Shown here piece after piece: positions 1-8,791 of a stretch of DNA of 64,000 bases. The position numbers were made by a program, and so were the translations under genes. Position 1 is the stretch's first letter; each line of letters starts with the position of its first letter. This DNA comes from an uncultured Burkholderiales bacterium (GTDB lineage Bacteria; Pseudomonadota; Gammaproteobacteria; Burkholderiales; Burkholderiaceae_C), in NCBI GenBank assembly GCA_903871545.1, contig CAIQHG010000085.1, forward strand, positions 1 to 64,000, given 5' to 3'. The notes under the pieces were generated by a model that was not told the DNA's origin, did no database searches, and saw only the letters and a list, made by a program, of their open reading frames with translations.

Positions 1-1785
1 GTTACAAAGCTTGAAAACAAGAGCTCAATAGACAAGCAGTTAATCTTCGATAAATTACCCAACTGGGAAAAATTCAAGGCTTACATTATCAAAAGTGATG
101 GGAAAGTAGAAATCGTTGATAAAAATCAATCTAGCTACAGCTCGATGATCAATCCATCAGTCGGTAGCAACCTTGTAAAAATCACTTCTGATCAATTTGA
201 TTCTCGGTATGCTCAATTCAATTTGGCCCGGGGCGAAAGCATTACAGTTTTTGTAACTGTTAAAGCCAACTACCATTTTAAGCATCCTGACTTGTCAATC
301 AATTTTTCGGATTATCCAAAATACTTAGAGCTAAAGCGACAAAGTCTTTATTTTGAGGGTATTTTATTAGGAGCAATTTTATCTTTACTGATCTTCTCTG
401 TTTACAACGCATTTATTTTCAAAGATTTAACAAGTATTTGTTATGCGTCATGGCTGTTATTTTCTGCTTTACTTCCGATCAGTTTATCCATGCTCGACGG
501 ACAAAGACTCAATGAATTTTTAATTGACACCCATGATCTTAAAGTATTTGGAATTGAACTCAACTTCTTTGTTCTTTATGTCGCTGGATGTTTTCAAAAC
601 ATCCTTTATATTCTTTTTTCATTGTTTTTCTTAAACATAAGATCTCAACATCCTAACGTTGATAAAGCATTGAAAATATACTGTTTCTTGGTTTTTATAT
701 ATTATTCATTCCAACTTTTCGTAAGATATGATTTTGACGCCAACATCCTCTGGATTCCTTTTTACACGACACATGTGGCAATTCTCTTTGTTATTCTTGG
801 CTGTGGAATCAACAATTCATTAAAGGGTCATACTAGTGCAAATTATTTCAATCTAGCGCTCGTACCCTATCTTTTATTTAGAATTTTTTACTCATTAGGG
901 ATTGTCAAATGGTGGTCACCTTTGACCGTACTTCCCGATTCAGGTCTGCTTTATTTTGTAAAATACAGTGCAGGAATTCAACAGGTGCTATCCATCGTAC
1001 TTGAAGTTGTCATCATGTCCCTTGCAGTCGCGCACCGAACAAAGGCTCTCCAAGACGCCGTTTCTCAGTCCATCTTAGAACAGAAAAAGTTCATTGAAGA
1101 GCAAAATAAAACTCTTGATTTGACGGTCACGGAGCGCACTTTAGAGTTAAATTCCAAAAAAGCCAATATCCAAGAACTTCTTTATAACATGATGCCAATG
1201 AGCATTGCTAAAGAGCTTGAAGGCAAAGGATCCTCACCGCCCATACGACACGATGCTGTGACCATATTGTTTACAGACTTTGTTGGATTTACTCAAGCGT
1301 CTTCAATCATGCCTGCTAATAGGATGGTTTCTGAATTGAATGAAATTTTCAGTGAATTTGACCGTATTATTCAGGAATGTGGTGTGGAGAAGATAAAAAC
1401 GATAGGCGACTCTTATATGGCAGTTGCTGGCGCACCAACCTATTGCGATGATCACGCTTTAAGGTGCGCCAGAGCAGCACTTGGAATAATTAAATACATT
1501 AAAAACCGTAATACCAATGCTACCTTTAAATGGTCTCTCAGGGTAGGCCTTCATACAGGGCCGGTTGTTGCTGGCGTCATTGGTAATAAAAGAATCGCTT
1601 ACGATATCTGGGGCGACAGCGTGAATATTGCTTCACGGATGGAAAGTGCCTCAGAATCTGACAGAGTAAATATCTCAGCCTACACATTTGATCTCATTCG
1701 CGATCAATTTAAGTGTGAATATCGTGGGAAAATCCCGGTCAAAGGAAAGGGCGAAATTGACATGTACTTTATTGCAACACAATAA
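1..1785 (+). CDS. 7TM-DISM class III adenylate cyclase (5' end outside window)
   Basis: Membrane-bound enzyme that makes cAMP from ATP. The reading frame is open from base 1 through the first Met codon at 145, so the true start lies to the left and the visible N-terminus is a partial extracytoplasmic sensor domain of 7TMR-DISM type. Hydrophobic segments between about 355 and 1050 fit the seven-helix module. A charged, coiled-coil-like linker (about 1040-1190) leads into the cyclase domain. Numbering from the Met at 145, metal ligands D378 (FTDFVGFT) and D422 (KTIGDSYM) are present. Adenine-selecting K418 and D487 (YDIWG) argue for adenylate rather than guanylate cyclase. Catalytic N494 and R498 (NIASRM) are intact, so it should be active. 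The DNA is AT-rich by eye compared with the rest of the window. The ligand sensed is unknown. Confidence 0.93.
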   Translation, partial: VTKLENKSSIDKQLIFDKLPNWEKFKAYIIKSDGKVEIVDKNQSSYSSMINPSVGSNLVKITSDQFDSRYAQFNLARGESITVFVTVKANYHFKHPDLSINFSDYPKYLELKRQSLYFEGILLGAILSLLIFSVYNAFIFKDLTSICYASWLLFSALLPISLSMLDGQRLNEFLIDTHDLKVFGIELNFFVLYVAGCFQNILYILFSLFFLNIRSQHPNVDKALKIYCFLVFIYYSFQLFVRYDFDANILWIPFYTTHVAILFVILGCGINNSLKGHTSANYFNLALVPYLLFRIFYSLGIVKWWSPLTVLPDSGLLYFVKYSAGIQQVLSIVLEVVIMSLAVAHRTKALQDAVSQSILEQKKFIEEQNKTLDLTVTERTLELNSKKANIQELLYNMMPMSIAKELEGKGSSPPIRHDAVTILFTDFVGFTQASSIMPANRMVSELNEIFSEFDRIIQECGVEKIKTIGDSYMAVAGAPTYCDDHALRCARAALGIIKYIKNRNTNATFKWSLRVGLHTGPVVAGVIGNKRIAYDIWGDSVNIASRMESASESDRVNISAYTFDLIRDQFKCEYRGKIPVKGKGEIDMYFIATQ

Positions 1786-1881
1786 GAGTACTAGGTATGA
1801 TTACAACCCCAAATTTACTTATCAATTGGGCTTATGAAAAACTGATTTATTCAAGACGGACTTAATAGGAAAAAACGAAAA

Positions 1882-2313
1882 ATGCAACAAAATCTTAAAT
1901 TGATTCAGGCTCAAAAGATCATTGAAGGCGCTCTTGCGCGCTCTCAAAAAGAGAAATTTAAGCCAATGGGAATAGCTGTCCTTGATCACACGGGCAACTT
2001 AATTGCCTTTGCCCGAGAAGACGGGGCTAGTATGTTTCGATTCGAAATTGCACAAGCAAAAGCGTGGGGAGCCGTTGGAATGGGGGTCTCTAGCAGAACG
2101 CTTGCAACAAGGGCTAAAGACAATCCAAACTTCTTTGTTTCCCTGGCCTCTACAGCCGGGGGTAAATTCCTCCCGCAGACCGGCGCAGTGTTGATTTTGT
2201 CTGACTCCGGGGAGCTTTTAGGTGCCGTTGGGGCTAGCGGGGGAACGGGTGACGAAGATGAGCTAATCTGTATTGCAGGTGTTGAGTCTGCGGGATTCAA
2301 GTTTGGTCATTGA
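1882..2313 (+). CDS. GlcG/HbpS-family (DUF336) protein
   Basis: A 143-residue protein of the GlcG/HbpS family. Family members are small oligomeric proteins, some binding haem, often encoded beside oxidative or glycolate-type catabolic genes; their role is usually auxiliary and poorly defined. Visible family features are the opening helix (LKLIQAQKIIEGAL), the strand with GIAVLDHTGNLIAFAREDGA, and the glycine-rich end VGASGGTGDEDE. No signal peptide is seen, so it is probably cytoplasmic. A ribosome site (AGGA) lies about 12 bases before the ATG, rather far. It ends 38 bases before the convergent dehydrogenase gene. Family assignment is firm, function is not. Confidence 0.85.
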   Translation: MQQNLKLIQAQKIIEGALARSQKEKFKPMGIAVLDHTGNLIAFAREDGASMFRFEIAQAKAWGAVGMGVSSRTLATRAKDNPNFFVSLASTAGGKFLPQTGAVLILSDSGELLGAVGASGGTGDEDELICIAGVESAGFKFGH

Positions 2314-2351
2314 TTTCAAGAGTTGTTTTGTTAATTTTGTCACGCAGGAAA

Positions 2352-3299
2352 CTACCCCTTTTTCTTCGAAGGCTTAGATGACATCCTTTGCAACACATCG
2401 TATACTGCGGCGGTGTCACTCTCAGCGTGTCCAAGTCCAATCGCGGCGTTGTAAAGCGCCACAGTTGAGTTAAAAAGCGGGGCAGGTGTATTCATATCCA
2501 CCAGTGCTTGGCTAATGAGCTTCATGTCTTTTTGCCAAACATCAATTTTCATGGTCGCTTTGAGCCAACCTTCATTTTGCATCATTGGCCCCCTGACTTG
2601 AAGCATACGTGAACCACCAGCCCCGTCACTCAGAACCTTAACGGCGGTATCTATAGGTATGCCAAATCTCTCACCCAATAACAAAGCCTCGGCTGTGGAG
2701 ACATTATGAATTGCAACCAAGAGGTTGGCCATCAGTTTCATCTTCATACCGTTACCAAATTGACCTAAATCAAAATGGGCTTTAGAAAAGCCCTCAAATA
2801 CAGGCGCCAACCGCTTGATGGCCTGAGATTGCCCACTTGCGTAAACAGTTAAATCCTTATTTCTGGCCTGCGCCCCAGTACCTGACAAAGGGCAATCAAG
2901 TAAATGAATACCAACTTTATCCAAAGCTGCTCGGGCGACTTCCTTGTCTTTTATGTCTAGCGTGCTGGTCTCAATAATGAGAAGACCAGGTCGACCGTTC
3001 TTTTCTAAAATCTCGGTACTAACCCTGAGAGCCCCTGGACTGGGCAATGAGGTAATAATGACATCAACGCGCTGAGCAACCTCTTTTGCTGTTTTACAAA
3101 AAATTCCCCCAGCCTTTTTAAATTTCTCAGCACTATCCGCACTTGGATCAAAACCATAAACCTTGAATCCTGCCTGCATCAAATTAAATGCCATGGCAGA
3201 GCCCATAATGCCTAGGCCAAAGAATCCAACTGTTTGAATACTCTTGGATTTTGAGGACTTAGTTTTTGCGCCTGAAGTTACGGTTTGTTTGGTTTTCAT
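2352..3299 (-). CDS. 3-hydroxyisobutyrate dehydrogenase-like NAD(P)-dependent oxidoreductase
   Basis: Beta-hydroxyacid dehydrogenase family member (315 residues) expected to oxidise a beta-hydroxy acid, or reduce the semialdehyde, with NAD(P). A Lys/Ser-rich tail of about 22 residues precedes the Rossmann motif GLGIMG (28-33). The substrate loop reads CPLSGTGAQA (136-145) where most relatives have a P-V-S-G-G type loop. The GxGxxxKxxxN helix has catalytic K188 and N192. The start has a good AGGAG site. It is divergent from the Gfo/Idh/MocA gene and shares a 59-bp promoter region. A second, distinct paralogue sits at 14684-15589, so two such steps may exist in the local catabolism. Substrate unknown. 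Confidence 0.88.
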   Translation of the reverse strand: MKTKQTVTSGAKTKSSKSKSIQTVGFFGLGIMGSAMAFNLMQAGFKVYGFDPSADSAEKFKKAGGIFCKTAKEVAQRVDVIITSLPSPGALRVSTEILEKNGRPGLLIIETSTLDIKDKEVARAALDKVGIHLLDCPLSGTGAQARNKDLTVYASGQSQAIKRLAPVFEGFSKAHFDLGQFGNGMKMKLMANLLVAIHNVSTAEALLLGERFGIPIDTAVKVLSDGAGGSRMLQVRGPMMQNEGWLKATMKIDVWQKDMKLISQALVDMNTPAPLFNSTVALYNAAIGLGHAESDTAAVYDVLQRMSSKPSKKKG

Positions 3300-3314
3300 T
3301 GGATCTCCTATATT

Positions 3315-3342
3315 TTGAATTTCGTATAAACTAGTCTACATA
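3315..3342 (+). promoter_or_regulatory. Possible sigma-70 promoter in divergent intergenic region
   Basis: TTGAAT (3315-3320) and TACATA (3337-3342) are separated by 16 bases in the 59-bp gap between the divergent genes at 3299 and 3359, and would give a very short leader for the plus-strand gene. Sequence-only call; AT-rich gaps give chance matches. Confidence 0.25.
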
Positions 3343-3358
3343 AAATTAACCACAACCC

Positions 3359-4426
3359 ATGAATGATTTGAAAAAACATTTGAATTCTTCTTATCAACCA
3401 GTGAATGTTGGGCTAGTCGGCTTCGGGTGGTGGGGCAAGACAATTGCGAACCAACTCAAAGACTCAAAGCTTTTAAACCTAATCGGAGTCGCTGAGATCT
3501 CCCCCGAACTTCGATTGGCCATGGCAAAAGATCCTGCGCTTGAGAATATAAAAATCCATGATCAGGCAGAGTCGCTTTTCGCTCAAGAGGGCTTAGAGGC
3601 AGTGATCTTGTGTAGCCCCCACCTCGAACATGCAGCTCAAATACTAAGCGCTGCGATGAAGGGATTGCATATATTTTGTGAGAAACCTCTTTGCCTAAAC
3701 TTAACTGATGCTGAATTAGCAGTTAACGCCTGTCAATCCAAAAATCTGGTACTCGGTATTGGACATGAAAGACGGTTTGAACCGGAAATTATCAAATTAA
3801 GAAACATGATCCAAAATGGGAAACTTGGTGAGATATTGCAAATAGAGGCCAACTTTAGCCAAGATAAGTTTTTTGCTCTACCTAAAGATAATTGGCGCCT
3901 ATCGAATACCCACGCCCCTGCCGGACCATTGACCGCAACAGGCATACATCTGGTTGATCTGAGTATTGCGATTTTGGGCCCCTGCGAACAAGTTTGGGCC
4001 AGGTTGGCGACCTTAGGATCTGAGTTTGAGAATGGGGATACGCTTGGGATCATGATGAGTTTCCAAAGTGGTGCAAATGCTCTTATTTCTGCCGTACTTG
4101 CGACGCCGTTTGAAGGGCGCTTTGCTGTATATGGATCCAAAGGTTGGATCGAGATTAGAGACCGCACGCACCCAGAGAGTCCAAGTGGTTGGGATGTTAA
4201 AACTACAATTCGCGGACAAGAACAAAATACTATTTTCAGCCCACCTAACTCTAGTGTTCTCGCTAATTTGGAGGCATTTGCACGTGCAGTCCAAGGAGTA
4301 GCGCCCTACCCAGTCAGTGCTTGGGAGATGCTCGCAAATGTGTCCGCTCTTGAGGCAATTATGTGCTCAGTTAAAACAAAAAAAATTGAGAGCCCCCGAA
4401 AAGTTTCGATTGGGTTTAAGCCCTAA
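3359..4426 (+). CDS. Gfo/Idh/MocA family NAD(P)-dependent oxidoreductase
   Basis: A 355-residue soluble dehydrogenase. The N-terminal Rossmann fold shows GFGWWG (21-26), and the family EKP motif is at 108-110 (CEKPLCLNL), whose Lys is normally catalytic. The C-terminal alpha/beta domain follows. Members oxidise or reduce hydroxyl groups on sugars, cyclitols or other polyols, and some act on aromatic derivatives, so the substrate cannot be assigned. No strong Shine-Dalgarno is visible before the ATG. The TetR gene follows after 17 bases, so the two are probably co-transcribed. It opens the plus-strand catabolic series running to 20.2 kb. Confidence 0.87.
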   Translation: MNDLKKHLNSSYQPVNVGLVGFGWWGKTIANQLKDSKLLNLIGVAEISPELRLAMAKDPALENIKIHDQAESLFAQEGLEAVILCSPHLEHAAQILSAAMKGLHIFCEKPLCLNLTDAELAVNACQSKNLVLGIGHERRFEPEIIKLRNMIQNGKLGEILQIEANFSQDKFFALPKDNWRLSNTHAPAGPLTATGIHLVDLSIAILGPCEQVWARLATLGSEFENGDTLGIMMSFQSGANALISAVLATPFEGRFAVYGSKGWIEIRDRTHPESPSGWDVKTTIRGQEQNTIFSPPNSSVLANLEAFARAVQGVAPYPVSAWEMLANVSALEAIMCSVKTKKIESPRKVSIGFKP

Positions 4427-4443
4427 TTCGACTGGACTATTCC

Positions 4444-5202
4444 TTGAACTTAACAAAAACCAAGTCCACATCCCAGGTCAAAGCTAAAGTCAAAGCCAAG
4501 CCTGAAACTAAAAATCAAACAAAGAACAGCAAATCTGTAAAGTCGATTTCCCACAGTCCCAAAATTAAAAAAAGACTAAGCGGCACTGAACGGGAGCAAA
4601 TAATTGCTCAGGGCGCAGTCCGTTACTTCTCGGAAGTCGGGTTTGGGGGCGACACAAGAGAGCTAGCGCAAAGACTAGGTGTGACTCAGTCGCTGTTGTA
4701 TAAATACTTTCCCAACAAAGAAGCACTGATCAACCGTGTCTTTGAAGAGGTTTATCTAGACAGATGGAATCCCTTTTGGGAAAGCATTATCAAAGACCGA
4801 ACAATCCCTTTAGAGGAGAGACTAACCCGTCTATACATCGAATATGCAAAAGCATCCCTTAGCCGAGATTGGGTTCGAATCTTTATGTTCTCAGGGCTTA
4901 GGGGGGAAGATATCAACCGCAAGTATTTAGAAATATTGAGGCTAAAAATCTTAGAACCTATTGCAATTGAACTCAGACACGAACTTAAACTTCCCCCAAA
5001 ATCTGAGATTCCATTGAAAAGTGCTGAAATAGAACTGGTTTGGAGTATCAATGCCCGGGTGTTTTATTATGGGCAAAGACAGTGGATATTTGATGTCCCG
5101 ATTCAAGACAGCTTAGATGACCTTATTCGCATGACAATTGCGCACTTTATGGCGGGCGCAATTGTTGTGATGCCGCAAATTGTCCAACCTAAGCTAAGCT
5201 AA
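4444..5202 (+). CDS. TetR/AcrR family transcriptional regulator
   Basis: A 252-residue regulator. It begins with a TTG codon and an unusual Lys/Ser/Thr-rich tail of about 45 residues (SQVKAKVKAKPETKNQTK); no in-frame ATG lies between the TTG and the DNA-binding domain. The helix-turn-helix is at about 71-96 (RELAQRLGVTQSLLYKYFPN), followed by an all-helical ligand-binding domain. The tail could be real, since basic extensions can aid DNA contact, or the true start may be a later non-ATG codon. A perfect 8+8 palindrome lies 45 bases after the stop, directly before the flavin reductase gene, and is its likely operator. The ligand is probably a substrate or intermediate of the downstream pathway. 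Confidence 0.88.
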   Translation: MNLTKTKSTSQVKAKVKAKPETKNQTKNSKSVKSISHSPKIKKRLSGTEREQIIAQGAVRYFSEVGFGGDTRELAQRLGVTQSLLYKYFPNKEALINRVFEEVYLDRWNPFWESIIKDRTIPLEERLTRLYIEYAKASLSRDWVRIFMFSGLRGEDINRKYLEILRLKILEPIAIELRHELKLPPKSEIPLKSAEIELVWSINARVFYYGQRQWIFDVPIQDSLDDLIRMTIAHFMAGAIVVMPQIVQPKLS

Positions 5203-5247
5203 ATTAAAAATACTAGGCACAGCTATATGTTTAGGGAAATTACTTAT

Positions 5248-5267
5248 TGATACGTCTCTACGTATCA
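5248..5267. promoter_or_regulatory. Probable TetR operator palindrome
   Basis: TGATACGT, spacer CTCT, ACGTATCA: two perfect 8-base inverted arms in the 96-bp gap between the TetR gene and the flavin reductase gene. Size and symmetry fit a TetR-family dimer site, and its place upstream of the monooxygenase genes suggests repression of that unit. That the neighbouring regulator binds here is inferred. Confidence 0.55.
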
Positions 5268-5298
5268 TTTCAAATATCTCAAAACAGTAAGTGATCAA

Positions 5299-5805
5299 AT
5301 GAACACCAAACAACAATTTGACCCAACAGATTTGAGAAAAGCACTCGGTACCTTTGGAACTGGTGTTACGGTCGTGACTACCTTATCGCGGGATAAAGAA
5401 AACATAGGGGTTACGGCTAATTCATTTAGCTCTGTCTCACTCGATCCGGCGATCGTTCTTTGGAGCCTAAAGAAACACTCCCCCAGCTTGCAAGCCTTTG
5501 ATGACTCTGGGAGGTTTGCCGTGAACGTTTTGACGCTTGAGCAAATGGCTTTGTCCAAAAGATTTGCTAGCCCCATACCCAATAAATTTAACACCTTAGA
5601 GATTACGCAAGGCCTTGAAGGCCTCCCCATTTTAAGGGACTGCGCAGCCGTTTTCGAATGCAAAACAATTGAGCGACTCAATTTTGGAGACCATATCTTG
5701 TTCCTCGGAGAGGTCCAGGCCTATCAGCACTCGCACCATCAGACCTTGATGTTTTGCCGGGGCAAGTATGTCCAGGGGCTAGAGCTAGACACCCTCTCAA
5801 ATTAA
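5299..5805 (+). CDS. Flavin reductase (HpaC/HsaB-like, DIM6/NTAB family)
   Basis: A 168-residue NAD(P)H:flavin oxidoreductase that supplies free reduced FMN or FAD to a partner monooxygenase. Family hallmarks seen: LGTFGTGVTVVTT near the N-terminus, then GVTANSFSSVSLDPAIVLWSL (isoalloxazine-binding region), and a C-terminal GKYVQG. Length is typical for the short single-domain reductases of two-component monooxygenases. The luciferase-like monooxygenase gene starts 68 bases downstream and is its obvious partner. It may also serve the HsaA-type oxygenase at 20274-21530, which has no reductase next to it. The Shine-Dalgarno is weak. The TetR-type palindrome lies 31 bases before the ATG. Confidence 0.9.
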   Translation: MNTKQQFDPTDLRKALGTFGTGVTVVTTLSRDKENIGVTANSFSSVSLDPAIVLWSLKKHSPSLQAFDDSGRFAVNVLTLEQMALSKRFASPIPNKFNTLEITQGLEGLPILRDCAAVFECKTIERLNFGDHILFLGEVQAYQHSHHQTLMFCRGKYVQGLELDTLSN

Positions 5806-5873
5806 AAAATCTCTTCTCTTCATCTTGCGCAAAAAAACGCACCTTGAATATATAAATAAAAAGGAATTACCCA

Positions 5874-6959
5874 ATGAAGTACAGCATGTTCATGATGCCC
5901 ATTCACCCACCTGGTCGCAATTTACTTGAGACCTTAGAGGAGGACCGTGAGGCGGTGATCCTTGGGGACAAGCTTGGGTTTAGCGAGGCATATGTAGGAG
6001 AACACGTCACGGACGCAGCAGAGACCGTCACCTCAAGTATGATCTTTCTAGCCACCCTGGCTCACGCGACCAAGAACATCAAACTCGGCACAGGCACCCT
6101 CAATCTTCCTAACGCCCACCCAGCTGGTATCGCTGCCAATGTTGCTATGCTAGATCACCTTCTCAAGGGCCGCTTCATCATGGGTATAAGCCCTGGCGGC
6201 TTGATGTCGGACGCTGAGGTCTTTGGTAATCTTGGCAAAGACCGCAACGCTATGTTCGTTGAATGTATAAACACGGTTCTGAAAATTTGGGACTCCGAGC
6301 CGCCTTACAAAATTGAGGGGGAGTTTTGGAACATTTCAGTTGAGAAAACGATGATTCCAGAAATTGGTCAAGGATTCATTATGAAGCCTTACCAAAAACC
6401 CTATCCCCCAATTGTTGGGACTGCCGTGGCACCCTTCTCCAAAGGCGTAACAGAGATGGCCAAGAGAGGCTGGGGACCTATATCGGCAAACTTTTTAATG
6501 CCTGAGTGGGTTAAAAGCCATTGGCCAAAGTACCAAGAGGGTCGCGAGGCAGTGGGTGCTGTCGCATCACCCGATGACTGGAGAGTTGCGAAAAGTATAT
6601 TTGTTGCTGACGATGAAGCTACAGCCCAGCGCTACGCAATGGATGACGGGGGGCCTTACCGTTTTTACTTTAAACAACTGGTTCGCAAATTGGTTGGAGG
6701 CGGACGCACTAATCTCTTTAAAACAGACCCCGATATGCCAGACTCGGAGATCACTCCTGAGTTTGTGAACAAAAAACTGGTCCTCGCTGGGACAGTTAAT
6801 TCAGTGGTGGATCAAATTCTTGCATTTAGAGAAAGTGTTGGAGATTTTGGAAATTTAGTCTATGCGTGCCACGACTGGATGGACCCAGCTTTGGCAAAGC
6901 GCTCAATGGAGCTCTTTGCTTCAGAAGTTATGCCGCGGGTTAATGCAGCAATCAAGTAA
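5874..6959 (+). CDS. LLM-class flavin-dependent monooxygenase
   Basis: A 361-residue bacterial luciferase-like TIM-barrel oxygenase using reduced flavin from a separate reductase. Recognisable pieces are the opening strand MKYSMFMMPIHPPGRN, YVGEHVTD (about 41-48), LGTGTLNLPNAHP (about 78-90) and GRFIMGISPGG (about 101-111). The ATG has a good AAAGGA site. Members hydroxylate or oxidatively cleave C-C, C-N or C-S bonds; in Arthrobacter pyridine catabolism an LLM oxygenase plus reductase opens the ring. The co-occurrence here with a flavin reductase, an amidohydrolase and Mo hydroxylases makes a heteroaromatic substrate a reasonable guess, but the sequence does not prove it. Confidence 0.9.
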   Translation: MKYSMFMMPIHPPGRNLLETLEEDREAVILGDKLGFSEAYVGEHVTDAAETVTSSMIFLATLAHATKNIKLGTGTLNLPNAHPAGIAANVAMLDHLLKGRFIMGISPGGLMSDAEVFGNLGKDRNAMFVECINTVLKIWDSEPPYKIEGEFWNISVEKTMIPEIGQGFIMKPYQKPYPPIVGTAVAPFSKGVTEMAKRGWGPISANFLMPEWVKSHWPKYQEGREAVGAVASPDDWRVAKSIFVADDEATAQRYAMDDGGPYRFYFKQLVRKLVGGGRTNLFKTDPDMPDSEITPEFVNKKLVLAGTVNSVVDQILAFRESVGDFGNLVYACHDWMDPALAKRSMELFASEVMPRVNAAIK

Positions 6960-6995
6960 GAGTCAGCGTATGAGCCACATTTAAGAACAAAGCCT

Positions 6996-8738
6996 ATGAA
7001 CATGTCAATTGATCCGCTCTCCTATATGCAAATCGATTGGGATATTCCAATTGAGATGGAAGATGGTGTAGTCCTTCGAGCCGATGTATTCAGGCCTAAG
7101 GCAGCGGGGAAATATCCTGTTCTACTTAGTTACGGCCCATACGCAAAGGGACTGGCATTTCAAGAGGGCTACCCCAGCGCTTGGCAAAAAATGATCACGG
7201 ATCATCCAGATGTGCCTTACGGGTCGACTAATTTATATCAAAACTGGGAAGTTGTAGACCCTGAGAAATGGGTACCTGATGGCTACATTTGCATCCGGGT
7301 TGACTCCAGAGGCTGCGGGCGATCGGAGGGATTTATCGACCACTTCTCGCCCCGAGAAACCAAGGACTTTTATGAATGCATAGAGTGGGCAGGGGTTCAA
7401 ACTTGGAGCAATGGACGAGTCGGCTTATCTGGAGTTTCTTATTTCGGAATCAATCAGTGGCAAGTTGCGGGTCTAAATCCACCCCACTTGAGCGCAATGT
7501 GCATTTGGGAAGGCGCAGCAGATTGGTACCGTGATATGACTCATCACGGAGGGATCTTGTCAACTTTTTGGGCTAACTGGTACGACATGCAGGTCAAAAC
7601 AGTTCAATACGGACTGGGCGAGCGCGGACCAAGGAGCAGGGCTACGGGGGAGCTAGTTTGTGGGGATGAGACGCTAGACGACAAAACCTTAATTGCAAAC
7701 CGGTGCTCTTTTGGTGACGAAATACTTGCCCAGCCCCTGGACAATGATTATCACAAAGCAAGGTCCGCAAATTGGGACAAGATAACTGTCCCCTTTTTAT
7801 CAGCCGGTAACTGGGGTGGGCAAGGTCTTCACTTAAGAGGCAATAGCGAATCCTTCATGCGCGCCGCTTCAAAGAAGAAGTGGCTCGAGATGCATGGCCT
7901 GGAGCACTGGACTCACTTTTACACAGACTACGGAGTTGCAATTCAAAAGCGTTTCTTTGCTCATTTTTTAAAGGGCGAAGATAACGGTTGGGACAAAGAG
8001 CCCCCTGTCCAATTACAAGTTCGACACATTGACCATTTTCAAAGCAGGTACGAACAGGACTGGCCTTTACCGCAAACTCAGTGGACTCGACTATACCTTG
8101 ACCCGCTCTATCAAACATTGGGCGACAGTGCGACTCAAGCTGAGCAGACCCTGGATTTTGCCGCTACCTCAGACGGATTGAGCTTCGTCTCGGCGCCTCT
8201 AACCGAGCAGACCGAGCTCACTGGGCCTTTAGCTGCAAAATTATGGCTATCCTCAAGCACCTCGGACGCAGATGTGTTTTTAGTGGTGCGCGTATTCACC
8301 CCTGATATGCGCGAGATAACTTTTGCTGGCGCAATTGATCCTCACACCCCAGTTGCACAAGGTTGGTTGCGCGCGTCCCACAGAGCTCTGGACCCAACCC
8401 TAAGTCGCCCCTACAGGCCCTATCACACTCACACCTTTCCCCAGCCTTTAAAGCCTAACGAACCCGTTGAGCTTGATATTGAGATTTGGCCTACATCTAT
8501 CGTTATCCCTAAGGGTTACAGAATTGGCCTTAGCGTGCGCGGGAAAGATTACACTTATGCTAAGAAAACAGGTCTTAAGTTATCTAACTTCAAAAACGAG
8601 TTGCTCGGTTGCGGGCCTTTCTTGCATGATGATCCAAGGGATCGTCCGGCCGGTGTTTTCTTAGGCCAAAGTAGTCTTCATTTCTCTAAACAAATGCAGA
8701 ACTTTTTACTCATTCCTGTTATTCCAAACAACAAATGA
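6996..8738 (+). CDS. CocE/NonD family (X-Pro dipeptidyl-peptidase S15-like) hydrolase
   Basis: A 580-residue alpha/beta hydrolase with a C-terminal jelly-roll domain. The nucleophile elbow is GVSYFG with Ser148; the N-terminal DGVVLRADVFRP and DSRGCGRSEG are typical of the S15/CocE family. A likely catalytic His is in GLEHWTHFY. The usual acid in the GWxD loop is not obvious; the region reads SAGNWGGQG, as I recall from related environmental homologues. Family enzymes hydrolyse esters and amides (cocaine esterase, glutaryl-7-ACA acylase). It lies 36 bases after the LLM gene and may hydrolyse an ester or amide produced by that oxygenase. No signal peptide, so cytoplasmic. Either ATG at 6996 or 7002 could start it. 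Confidence 0.87.
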   Translation: MNMSIDPLSYMQIDWDIPIEMEDGVVLRADVFRPKAAGKYPVLLSYGPYAKGLAFQEGYPSAWQKMITDHPDVPYGSTNLYQNWEVVDPEKWVPDGYICIRVDSRGCGRSEGFIDHFSPRETKDFYECIEWAGVQTWSNGRVGLSGVSYFGINQWQVAGLNPPHLSAMCIWEGAADWYRDMTHHGGILSTFWANWYDMQVKTVQYGLGERGPRSRATGELVCGDETLDDKTLIANRCSFGDEILAQPLDNDYHKARSANWDKITVPFLSAGNWGGQGLHLRGNSESFMRAASKKKWLEMHGLEHWTHFYTDYGVAIQKRFFAHFLKGEDNGWDKEPPVQLQVRHIDHFQSRYEQDWPLPQTQWTRLYLDPLYQTLGDSATQAEQTLDFAATSDGLSFVSAPLTEQTELTGPLAAKLWLSSSTSDADVFLVVRVFTPDMREITFAGAIDPHTPVAQGWLRASHRALDPTLSRPYRPYHTHTFPQPLKPNEPVELDIEIWPTSIVIPKGYRIGLSVRGKDYTYAKKTGLKLSNFKNELLGCGPFLHDDPRDRPAGVFLGQSSLHFSKQMQNFLLIPVIPNNK

Positions 8739-8791
8739 ATAAATTAAGTTCATAAATATTTCGTAAACTAATTTTTTTAATAGGATCCACC

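Noticed and set aside
1986-2300. 104-codon minus-strand frame opposite the GlcG/HbpS gene
   Set aside because: Antisense shadow; the plus-strand product is a recognised family.
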